DNA from: Allantophomopsis cytisporea
Lineage: Eukaryota > Ascomycota > Leotiomycetes > Phacidiales > Phacidiaceae
Assembly (NCBI GenBank): GCA_024752435.1
Contig: CP103021.1
Coordinates: 1,178,001-1,242,000 of the forward strand
DNA length: 64,000 nt
Reading direction: 5' to 3'
Positions 44,136-53,925 of this stretch are shown here, one piece after another. Below the pieces are notes generated by a model. The model ran no database searches. It worked only from the letters and a program-made list of their open reading frames with translations, and was not told where the DNA came from. How positions within the stretch are numbered: position 1 is the stretch's first letter; each line of letters opens with the position of its first letter. The translations under genes and the position numbers were made by a program.

Positions 44136-45258
44136 GTTGATGTATGCACGGCTATTTCACCAATGTTGTTATTGCGAAAACAATGCCTGGGGAATGGCAC
44201 GTTGAGAGTGAGAAACGAGTGTCCTCAATTCATAAACCATCAATGCCGTACACAATAGAAGGTGAAGGATCGCTGCAACTGAAAATTGTGCTACTCGGAA
44301 TTGAAGGGAAATGAATGGGTGGTGAAGAAAGAAGAGGATAGGAAGAAGCAGGAACGGGAGACATTGACAGAATGAACGAAACGAGTTCGGAAGGAATAGC
44401 TTGAACCTTAAGGATGAACGGTCAAGGAAAGTGCCCTTTTCGTGTCTCTTTCTTTTTATCTTCGCCTTATGGGAAGATAACGATTTAGGGTTTCGGTAAG
44501 GGCTTGCTGAGGTGGGTGGAGGAAAGTGATTCTGTGTGCATGAATTCAGGTAAGGCGAGGTGAGATGAGGTAAGGTGTGGTCAGGTATGGTAAGGTAAGG
44601 TAGTAAGTACGCAGTGCAGACGTGAACTCAGCACAGCCACTTGAATTTAGTACCTACATTGACACGTGCAAGGGTGGAAGGGCGAGGCGAAAACAAGTTG
44701 GCAAAGCTGACAAGACAAGTGGAGTGACACGATTAAGGTTATCGAATGACGAATTGGGTCAGAAATAGCTGGTATCTAAGGTATCTAAGTAGAATAAAAG
44801 TGGGGACTACTGGCGACTAACGAGTCTAATGCCAAGTTTGACAGGGGTGTCTTAAGGTGAGTGGCACTAGTGGATAGGCACCTGTATAGAAGTAATTGCT
44901 TAGCGTTGATAACAAATACTACTGACTTGACGAGATGTTGAATATTATCATTGGCCTCCGATCTATCACTGCCACAATGCAATGCTCTTTTTATTTGCAG
45001 GTGTAGATGATGGAGTGGCTGAGAAGCAATCACATGACGTATTGATAAGCACTACTTAGAGGTACTATATGTGTGTAGTTAATGTATGTAGGTACGAGTA
45101 AGTACCGCAGTACCTATGTACCTACATTATGTATAGTAAGGTCACGTTATGCGCGTCCTTAACTTCTCTATTCGACAATGCACTACTTACACATGTATAT
45201 TCCATTACAGCTACCGAGAGTGACGAAATACAGCTACCGATCACAGTGTATCGCTTTT
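44136..45258. other. Region between GT90 gene and P450 gene
   Basis: The GT90 promoter lies on the left, with the degenerate GGTAA array near 44548-44603. GTAC/GGTA-rich sequence continues at 45080-45150, and the P450 3' UTR is on the right. No gene was recognised. Confidence 0.5.
44548..44603. repeat. Degenerate GGTAA/GGTRA repeat array
   Basis: A run of GGTAAGG, GAGGTGAG, AGGTAAGG, GGTCAGG, GGTATGG and GGTAAGGTAAGG units upstream of the GT90 gene. It uses the same core pentamer as the perfect array at 687-711. Confidence 0.65.
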
Positions 45259-47033
45259 TCACCATTTCTCTGCCATCTTGACTATCAATTTCAGCCCCCC
45301 CATAGGCCTCATGGTAATCCCATTCACCAAGTTATCCAACGGGTTCTCACGCGGACCACAGTACGCAAATCCAAATTCGCCCACCAACGAAATAATAACG
45401 CTCTTGATGGCCCGCAAGCTATACTCCTTTCCAATACACCCCTTGTGGCCTACAAAATATGTCATGAAACTCCCATCATGCTCGACACCCCTCTTGCGTT
45501 CTTCATCGGCCCACCGTTCGGGTCTGAACTCCTCGGCGTCATGACCCCAAATTTCCTTAGACCGATTGATTGCGAGCATTGACGATACAATCGCCGTTCC
45601 AGCCGGGATTTTCAGTGAATTAATACATGTTGTGCGTGTGGTCTCCCTAAATGTGCCAGGAATCGAAGGGAAGAGTCTGGAGGATTCCATGATAAACTGG
45701 TGCAGATACTTCATGGCGTCCATTTCGACGGACGTCAGCAGCGTGGATGATGACTGGAGAGTGTTCCGAATCTCTTGCCGGAGCTTCTCTTGGACTTCAG
45801 GGTAAACGGCGAGATTGTATAGTGCCCAAGTGAGAGCGGCAGCATTGGTGCCGTAACCAGCTGCTATGAATGTCATCATGTTCTCGATTGTGTCTTCGTC
45901 GGTCATCTTTTGCTTGCTATGGACGAGAACAGATAACAGATCTATAGCAGTTAGTTGGGAACCTGGGCTGATGTTCAGATTCGTGTACATACTCTTGTGA
46001 TTACCCATTTTATCCTCGAAATTCTCCCTCCGCAGTTCCCTGTCGATGAGACTCTGACACTGTTCTCTGATTACTCGACGGTCCCTCAGCATATCACGAT
46101 ACGCTTTGATAGGTAATTTGTAAAGCCAGCGGTGTGATACGAAGATCGGAAGTACATAGTTGTACAAGATATCCCAGGGATCACTGAATCCCTCGGATGG
46201 ATAATTGCGATTATAAACTGCGTAAAAACCCTGGGTAGGATCCCGAAGGCTCTGAAACTCCGTGCCGAAAGACGTCGTACCGATCATGTCAAAAGTAACA
46301 CGATCCATCCACTCCATGACATTCATCTCGATCGCCATCTTGCCATTGGAATCAACAATCTCGCGCATCCGCCAATTTAGCTCTTTACACTTCTCCCAAA
46401 ATGCTGGAACAAGATGGCGTATCTGAGCAGGCGTGAAACACGGCGCGACGACTTTCCGCATAGCCTTATCTATCAGTCTTCACTCTTGAAACTCGGGCGA
46501 AAGATACTTACATGATGTCTGACACCATCCGCCAACACAAGCCCGTCGCCCAACAAGGTCTTTGCGCCGGCTCGAAACCAATCCGGTATAACGAGCGTGT
46601 CGTTGCTGAAGGTGAGGCGGCATGCACGTGGACTTAGGGGTGTAAGCTTCTCCTCTCCCAGCCAGCTAATCCACCGAAGGAACTCCTCTGACTTGGTTCT
46701 TTCGAGATCTTTGGCCCATGCTGCTTGTGCAATCCCGGCTGATTTGGCAATTTCTGCCTTGCCATTACCGAAGAATAGACTAGTGCTCTTATACGGGTGT
46801 TAGTTCTTCGTGATGGCACTCGATTTTATTTTTGAAATTACCTTGGGACCTGGAAGGTGACGGAGAGGACTTAGCATATATGGCCAAATGTAAAGTTTGT
46901 ATGCAAGAAAAGCACCTATCTGTAGAGAGAACAGAAGTATAGCTGGGAAAGTAGGGCCGATGAAATAAAATGGTGACACATATTTTGATAGAATATAGGA
47001 TATAGATATGAAAATGATAAGGTATTTCAGCAT
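45259..47033 (-). CDS. Cytochrome P450 monooxygenase with atypical signature residues
   Basis: Exons 46842-47033, 46512-46787 and 45259-46464 all join in phase 0 and give 557 residues. Two N-terminal hydrophobic helices and RHLPGPK mark a microsomal P450. The ExxR motif is ESSR (about 416). The heme loop reads YFVGHKGCIG with Cys499, so the usual Arg of FxxGxRxCxG is Lys and the Phe is Tyr. The I-helix reads AAGYGTNAAALTW, lacking the acidic residue of AGx(D/E)T. It should bind heme-thiolate, but oxygen activation may be unusual. The substrate is unknown. The neighbour on the same strand is a BAHD-type acyltransferase, a pairing typical of tailoring steps in secondary metabolism. It could instead act in fatty acid or xenobiotic oxidation. 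Confidence 0.9.
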
Positions 47034-47751
47034 CTCTACTGGTATTGCAATTTATGAGAAGGATAAACGGATTTGAGCCTAAGTTCCAAAATGACAAATT
47101 CAAAGAATGGAGGAAATCTTTGTTTATAAGAGATAATGTACCGAAAGAATAGTGAGTCTACAAGGACTTATCTTGCTTGTGTGAGCTGACGAGCCTTACA
47201 AGGGCACCAGGCATGAGCTTGTTCTTACGCTGAGCATGATGTCTTTATTAGATCACCACTCGGTCTACATACAGTGGTTACAAACAAAAGATATAACGAT
47301 GATATTAGCTGATATGACTTGAGATGTTGAGATAAGCTTGTAGCCTTGTAGAGTGGTGCCGAATTGCTTAGCTTACCTAACGTAATATCACTATTGGGTT
47401 GAGCTGAAGATTAGCTTACATGGCTTCAGTCTGATAGATTTGAGACACCCTCAAGGAAGAACTATGTAAAGTGATAAGAAACTGTGAGGAACACGGGTTC
47501 AATGTTTATTGATTGGGAATCAGTTGACTGGCGAATTCGATGTTTTTAGCTTGTTTAGATATTCGTCAGAGCCGAGTCTCTCACATATCTCATGCAAATG
47601 TAGATCACTGCACTATCAGATTGTAGAACTAACAACTGATTCTCACACAGCGAGAAAATTTGCTGACATACGAAATTGTATTCAAGAGTGTCATTCAAAA
47701 GCATTAACAACAACTTCTCAATCCGAAGACTTTCTTGCTAGCTGTCCTATT
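47034..47751. other. Promoter region of the P450 gene and 3' end of the acyltransferase gene
   Basis: About 720 nt, AT-rich, between two genes on the minus strand. No motif can be assigned with confidence. Confidence 0.5.
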
Positions 47752-49314
47752 TCAATACAAAGTAGCATATCTCAACCATTCCATATCCCCTTTCAGAGAC
47801 TCCATTGGCCTCAGAAGCAAATCGATAGCCACCTCTATTCCTCCAGGATAAACGGCTTGGTCTTCGTGATCAGTGCAGTCTCTCATCCCATAGGCGGGCA
47901 GCACAGATATCATACCGTCGAAAACCCCTCCGTCTGGCAGCCTCAAACGCATAAACCTTCCAATGCCAACATCAAGATCATCTAGGTCGTCAAAAAATCG
48001 TTCCCAGCTTGTGATCATGAGATCATAGCCCATAAAAATATTGTAAGCCATTACCATATCAGTAGCCTTGTTCTGGGCATTGCACAATTGCAATAGAGAT
48101 CGGAAATGGGAATCGTCCGCTTTCTTAATCAGGCTTTCCCGAATAGTTTCCGCAATGCTGGAAAGTGAGACTGAGCCCTGTGATGTAAGAATATCGATGG
48201 GCACTGATGATGGGGCAAAGAACACACAATTTCCGATATATTCGTCAACAAGCGATGGGCTGAGCTTTCGACGTCCATTGACAGCAAGTGCTAGCGAGGA
48301 AAACTCCGGATTCTTATCTTTGTTGTAGGAGTTGAGTCTTGCTCGAGTGACACAGCGCCATATGAGGGCGCAAACGGCGTCGTTGACACTGAGTCTAGTC
48401 TTTGTATGCTTCTGTAGGTCGGACTGGAGCTGTCTAAGTGAAGTAGGCGTAAAGCGAAAGAGCCCATTGACAATCCTTGGGACCAGAAAAGAGGGAAGAA
48501 ACTTGGAGAGAGTCATCAAAATCTTGGACGGTGGCAATACTCCGAAGACGGACACGGCACTTCCTGGAACGACTTTGAAGTGTGGATGATCATGAAGCTT
48601 GACATTTGATTTCATGAGGAGAGAAGTCTTGTCATGCATAGCCATCAAATTTGATACTGACAAAGTATCTGCTGTTTCCGATCCCTGGTTGATGAAATAG
48701 CTGCGAGTTCTCTTGAGCCACCATTTTATGAAATTGGAAATGGCAGTGCCGTCCATGATGAAATGATGCTTCGATACACAAATGACGAATCCACGCTTGA
48801 TAAAGGTGATTTGGGCGGAGAAGGCTCTAATACCATCATCCTCCTCGGGAAGAGGGAAGGCCTTTAGGCCTGTCGCGAAAACGCTAGCCTTCAGACAGTG
48901 CATAGGAAATCCTTTTTCTGGCTCTAACGCTTCGAAGGCAATATCATCTCTTGAAGATACAACGAAATTGACGACTGAACTCTTTGTGATTTTCAACACA
49001 TGTCTTTCATTGAAAGGATCGACATAAATGTGTCCAAGAATTTCAGGAATGGCAAGCGACTTCTCCGTTGGATGGACAAGAAATGACTCAAGAGCCTTCT
49101 TGAGACTTTCTACAAGCGATGATCGATAACTTGGATTCGATGGTGCTTCGTAGCATAGTAGATATCTACTGTTGACCGCAGGAGTTATGGCTACATCTGC
49201 CAAGGTGAGAGGATACTCGGCATCGAAAGGAATCGGAGGCTTGCATTCATGAGTGATGGAGGGTTTTCCAATGATCATATTGTATGATATCAAGTTTGAG
49301 ATATTCAAATGCAA
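47752..49314 (-). CDS. BAHD-type (transferase family) acyltransferase
   Basis: A single exon of 520 residues, or 508 if translation starts at the second ATG (MIIGKPSITHE). The catalytic HxxxD motif is SKHHFIMDGTA (His184, Asp188), placed as in trichothecene 3-O-acetyltransferase and plant BAHD enzymes. The structural DFGWG motif near the C-terminus appears as DVGIG (about 448-452). These enzymes move acyl groups from acyl-CoA to hydroxyl or amino groups of small molecules. There is no signal peptide or membrane helix, so a cytosolic enzyme is expected. It lies about 0.7 kb upstream of the P450 gene on the same strand, so hydroxylation followed by acylation is a reasonable but unproven guess. 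Confidence 0.88.
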   Translation of the reverse strand: MHLNISNLISYNMIIGKPSITHECKPPIPFDAEYPLTLADVAITPAVNSRYLLCYEAPSNPSYRSSLVESLKKALESFLVHPTEKSLAIPEILGHIYVDPFNERHVLKITKSSVVNFVVSSRDDIAFEALEPEKGFPMHCLKASVFATGLKAFPLPEEDDGIRAFSAQITFIKRGFVICVSKHHFIMDGTAISNFIKWWLKRTRSYFINQGSETADTLSVSNLMAMHDKTSLLMKSNVKLHDHPHFKVVPGSAVSVFGVLPPSKILMTLSKFLPSFLVPRIVNGLFRFTPTSLRQLQSDLQKHTKTRLSVNDAVCALIWRCVTRARLNSYNKDKNPEFSSLALAVNGRRKLSPSLVDEYIGNCVFFAPSSVPIDILTSQGSVSLSSIAETIRESLIKKADDSHFRSLLQLCNAQNKATDMVMAYNIFMGYDLMITSWERFFDDLDDLDVGIGRFMRLRLPDGGVFDGMISVLPAYGMRDCTDHEDQAVYPGGIEVAIDLLLRPMESLKGDMEWLRYATLY

Positions 49315-50012
49315 ACAGAACTAAACGAGTACTCTGGAAGACTTGAGGCCAATGTTCACTCTGGTCTGCAATTTCCGACTGATGAATGCCATAAGCCGTT
49401 GGGCAAGCATGCTTTCCTTAAGGCAAGACGACAACGAAGGAATGGATATGTCTAGCTAAATCACACAGTACTCTGATATCTTTCAAGTACTATGCAGATC
49501 ATCTGTATTATTTGAAATTATATCATATCAGTTCAGTTTAGGCAAGTGCTACCAGGTCTTTGTGCGTCGAGTTTCCTTTATATTACTTGAGATAAGCTAA
49601 GCTGTTGAACTTATGTCACTATAATCTAAGGTTATTTGACATGATTTCAATGCTGATATTACTGAAAGAATTTAGACTACTCAGCTTACGCTAAACACGG
49701 ATAGAAAAGGAATGCAAATGACTTCTCTGCTGTGCTTCTCATTATGTCTAGTATATTGAATAATGAAATTTGACTTAGAGCCTCCAATCTGTTAACACAT
49801 GCAGTACTTTCTGACTTGAAAAGTAAAAGATGAGCCGATAAGCATCAAACTAGCTGGTTATTGCTTAGCAGAAAAAGAGCTATGAGTACTGATATTTCTC
49901 GGCCAAGTACCCAGTCATATATATATATATCCCACATCGCGATCTTCGACAACAACTTATAATTAAAGATTTCTTTTAACCTACTATCCTATTGTACCTT
50001 AAATTTTTCCGC
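49315..50012. promoter_or_regulatory. Divergent promoter region, acyltransferase / membrane protein
   Basis: About 700 nt of AT-rich DNA between divergent start codons. A clear TATATATATATAT run at 49918-49930 lies about 85 nt before the membrane-protein ATG and is a good TATA candidate for that gene. Confidence 0.5.
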
Positions 50013-50990
50013 ATGGACATCTCGAACTTTGCTGCGGATACCAGTGTAGCCGTGCTTGCATTTACATGCACTGGACTCATGCATGACGGCACCAAGAGGA
50101 TTTTGTCTTCACAAATATCAAACTGGGCAAATATCAAACCTGAAACGAAGAATAGGATGTCCTGTGAGATTGCTCTTCTACCCTCCAGAATTGCAATGTT
50201 TTTCTGTTGCTTGCCCATTGTGCTCAACTCGTTCAATACCACCGATACTTGGCTACCATCCGATACAATGCGCTGCATTTTGGCTTGGTAGGTAATAATC
50301 TCTGAACCTATCCAGTTTTCTAACAAGTACAGTGCAATAATGGCGGGATCCTATAGCTTTGACCTCACCATCGAGCGCACAGATATGCTCTCCTTAATTC
50401 ATCACTGTCTCGGCCCTGCTATGCTCATCTGGATTCGCTACTCTTTTTCTTCGTTCAACCAGAATGACGCCCCAATGTGTCGGCTTATTGTGTCCTTTGT
50501 TTTCTTTGGTGCAGCATGTGGCGGCACTTTTACAACAATCACTCTTGTCGTTATGAAGCTATTCAAAGCCCACCTCTCTTTCAAACAAGTCCACACAATT
50601 GTGTCTAAGCTTGTATGGTTGCTTACCATCAATACACTGATAACCACAACATTTGGCAGCGTCTATATTTTGACCTGGTTCGATGATCTGGTAGGGTATT
50701 GGGGCTGTTATGCCTTCTTGCCTCTCTTGCTTTCGAGTTTTGAGTATTTCACAACCTGGCGGTGGACCTTCCGATTTCAGAATATCCAGGACAAGCTGCA
50801 AATTAGGAGCTTGACAGTTGCGGGAAAAGACTCGACCGTCAGCGGAGATGAAATCTTGGGGAAAGTGAGGATCAAGTACATGGTTTTACGACTTGTCGTT
50901 GGACTTTGGTTGATTTCTTATCTTTGTGTCTGTGCCAAGGTTATAGTGGAAACATTTAGTCTTAGAAAGTTGTGGGCGCCAGGCAGATAA
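50013..50990 (+). CDS. Polytopic membrane protein, TLC-like, unknown function
   Basis: Exons 50013-50287 and 50333-50990 (45-nt intron) encode 310 residues. About six or seven hydrophobic segments are visible (for example IAMFFCCLPIVLNSF, LIVSFVFFGAACGGTF, LVWLLTINTLITTTFG, LVVGLWLISYLCVCAKVIV). DLTIERTDMLSLIHHCLGPA places a His-His pair at the head of a helix, as in TLC-domain (TRAM/LAG1/CLN8) proteins, but I would not assign the family from this alone. The splice join makes CILACAIMAGSYSFD and is needed to link both halves. It is divergent from the acyltransferase gene and has a strong TATA run upstream, so it may be co-regulated with it. Confidence 0.75.
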
Positions 50991-52350
50991 TCTTGGGAAA
51001 CATCACAAAGAATGTTGTAGATCCGATCATCCTATCTGTCTGTATCTTGATGCTTCATTCTTAAATGCACTGTCGTCGGATCGAGCTAATCTTGGCGAGA
51101 GTTTACACTACTGGGAACTAAAAGTAGGGTACCAGATGCTTTTATGCCCGGTAAATATCACCTAACAACAACAAAGAAAAGATGAAGTTTCTTTCATGCT
51201 ACAGTACCTGGTATTTGATTGTGTGAAGTCTCAAGTGCCAGGAAATTTTGGGAGATTTGTTTTCGCTAGACACAGATGATTCTCAGCTAACAATAGCAGG
51301 TGTACTCGAATGGTAGTTGATTCCAAATAGCAAAGCCTCCACGGCACGTGCTTAAACCCAGATTTATGACTATAGGCATATTTTCCCGCATGTGTATTCT
51401 TTGGTACGGTAAATCACTAATGAGAACTTGAATATGCATCCACGTCTTGGAACCAGCCTCCGAAGAATAGACTACATCAAATAGCTTCTTTTCATATGCT
51501 TTACCGCTAACATTGTGGAAATCTCGTGGAAATCTTCCGATATAACAAAGATAGCAGATGAAATAATACGAGTTGTGGCTGCCATGTGTATCGCACGTTT
51601 TCGTACCCTTGGGTTTCGCCGTTTGCAGATGTTACTCAATCCCAATGAATGAGATAGCTTTCATAACAAATACTACTTGTCCTCCATATTGCATTACATC
51701 ACTTTGCAGAAGTAAACCTCATTAGATAGGTGACATCCCATCAGGAAATCGAGTCTTCAATAGTTAGATGTGAAGCTTCCGTAGCGTCAAATAATACATG
51801 ACCAATGACCACTGTATCAAGTTTTGTGTATACCATATCATTTGGATCTGCTGTGAGAATGATCACTGGCCGTGCTGATGCGAGAAAAGTCTCCTATAGT
51901 AAATGTGATGTCTATCAAGAGTCCCGGTAAACAAATCACTTTTAGCGTGATATTTAGAGGTCTGAAGCCGCGAATGCTAGCGATCAGTTCCTCATACTCT
52001 GTTCATTGTGGCTCTCAACAGCCATTTCTGGTGCACTTTAGATGTTCGGTGATCAAGAGCACATGCGCCATTGTCCAATGTCTAAGCTCAATCGTGTGTC
52101 TCAAATTCAGAGCACAGACTTACTATCACTTAGGAACATTTTTGGCATTTTTAATGTGCGATTAACACCAGAACGGAAAAAGGAATAAGTGATAGCTTGT
52201 GCACGAAAGATGGTCCATGGACACAGGGTGAGTATAACTTTATGTGTTGGATCCCGGGCTGATAAGATAGCGCAACTACCCGATGAATTACGTGCCCTTG
52301 ATTTTTGATTGCTAGTCAGGACTTTCTTGACATTGCCTAAGAACCCTGTC
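50991..52350. other. Convergent region between membrane protein and GH43 genes
   Basis: About 1.4 kb without a recognisable gene. Short frames at 51872-52165 (+) and 52107-52544 (-) lack domains and overlap each other or the GH43 gene on the wrong strand or frame. Confidence 0.5.
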
Positions 52351-53925
52351 CTATTCTTGTGTGAAAGAAGATACCAAGACCGACCCTCCCAAAGCCTTAG
52401 TCGCATAGTTGAAGATTCCCCAGCGTTGGCCCATAAAGTACTCCCAGTCGGAATTGAGTGTGTAAGGATCACCGAGGCTCTCAAATTCTGACCCATCAGT
52501 ACTGTAGGAGAAAGTGACATTATGGTCACTGCTGGCGCTCGCATTCATGTTGCCACGAAGGTAAAGTATCGGGGTCGAGATCGGTACGCTCGCAACAGTT
52601 GTACCCTCAGACAACGTAGACCAATTACCTGCATTCTGTGTGATACCTTGCACAACATCTACAGAATAAGAGTCACCACTTCGAACAATTCCGATCCAGG
52701 CGGTCCAGTCACGGAAAGCGACCAAGCCTGATCTATCACCATCAATACTGTTTGTGGCATCTACTTCAATGGTAACGACTGGGTTTGGACCATACTCACG
52801 ATGTGTGAGTGTATTGCGGGCTTTATAAAGGTCCGTGGTCACGGTGGCTGTCGAAAGTGTCAAACCGTCGTTGACAGAATATCTTGTGAGATCAGGGTTA
52901 TGATTCCATTCCCAAGCTGGACCCAATGATGTGCCCTGGAAAGTATCTGTGCCTGTCCAGCTCGGCATTGGGTGAAGAGTAAGGGGGTCCGGGTAACTCA
53001 CTTGCCATTGACTGCCGGGTGCATCAAGAACTGGGTATCCGTCGGATCCCCAAGTGATAGGAGCAAGGACAGGCAGACGTCCGGCTGGATAGGCCCAGGC
53101 AAATGACATGAAGTACCAATCTCCATCAGGAGTCTCAATCAAGCTACCTTGACCCACAGTACCACTTGATTCTATTGGGGATAAGATTGATTGTCCCAGA
53201 ATCTTTGGGGTCCATGGACCCCAAGGATCATCTGCTTTCCAGATATAAGTGATAGCACTGCCAGGTGAATCATCGAGGATATAGTAAGTCCCGTTGTATT
53301 TGTACATTCGGTTCCCTTCAACGCCATCGACCCCAGAAGGCGTGGTGAATATTTGCTGTGCTTTGACTTCGCTCAACCCATCAGGAGATAGTTGAGATAG
53401 TGTGACATTGGTGTTACCATGAGCCACATATCCGGTGCCATCATCATCAATCAAAAGACCACAGTCGTAATAACAGTTGCCAGACATCGTTGTGCGTAAA
53501 GTCCATGGCCCTGTTGCTGCAGGGGCTGTATAGATGAGAGTGTTCCAAAAATCCACACAACCGATCCAATACCACTGGTTATTCTGCTCCCAGTATCGCA
53601 TAGTAGAAGCCCAAACACCTCCGTTGTAAGCGGTCTCGCCATCGGTCATGTTGTAGGCGGACAAGGTGGTCAATGATGGTACCGAATGTCCAATGAGTTG
53701 CCAATTGACAAGATCGTAAGACTGCAATATCGGTGCACCCGGAGAGTAATGGAAGCTTGAAGCTGAGTAGTAGTATGTGCCGTCAGGACCAAGGAATATG
53801 TCATTATCGGGAAAGTCCTCATAGATGACTGGATTGGTAAAGTTGCTGATTGAGGATTGAGCTGACGTAGTCTGTTTTAACAGAACTACTGACAGCCAGA
53901 GAACACAGCTTATAAAGATGAACAT
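52351..53925 (-). CDS. Secreted GH43 glycosidase (beta-xylosidase / arabinofuranosidase type)
   Basis: A single exon of 524 residues with a signal peptide (MFIFISCVLWLSVVLLKQTT then SAQ). The five-bladed propeller carries the GH43 triad: base Asp40 in FPDNDIFLGPDGTYYY, pKa modulator Asp154 in YYDCGLLID, and acid Glu203 in GVEGNRMYKY. A C-terminal beta-sandwich (about 330-524) ends in GGSVLVSSFTQE and is the accessory domain usual in xylan- and arabinan-active GH43 enzymes. Many NxT/S sites suggest glycosylation. It probably trims xylose or arabinose from hemicellulose fragments, complementing the GH10 xylanase at 1.7 kb. The usual PDPDI motif here reads PDNDI. Confidence 0.92.
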   Translation of the reverse strand: MFIFISCVLWLSVVLLKQTTSAQSSISNFTNPVIYEDFPDNDIFLGPDGTYYYSASSFHYSPGAPILQSYDLVNWQLIGHSVPSLTTLSAYNMTDGETAYNGGVWASTMRYWEQNNQWYWIGCVDFWNTLIYTAPAATGPWTLRTTMSGNCYYDCGLLIDDDGTGYVAHGNTNVTLSQLSPDGLSEVKAQQIFTTPSGVDGVEGNRMYKYNGTYYILDDSPGSAITYIWKADDPWGPWTPKILGQSILSPIESSGTVGQGSLIETPDGDWYFMSFAWAYPAGRLPVLAPITWGSDGYPVLDAPGSQWQVSYPDPLTLHPMPSWTGTDTFQGTSLGPAWEWNHNPDLTRYSVNDGLTLSTATVTTDLYKARNTLTHREYGPNPVVTIEVDATNSIDGDRSGLVAFRDWTAWIGIVRSGDSYSVDVVQGITQNAGNWSTLSEGTTVASVPISTPILYLRGNMNASASSDHNVTFSYSTDGSEFESLGDPYTLNSDWEYFMGQRWGIFNYATKALGGSVLVSSFTQE

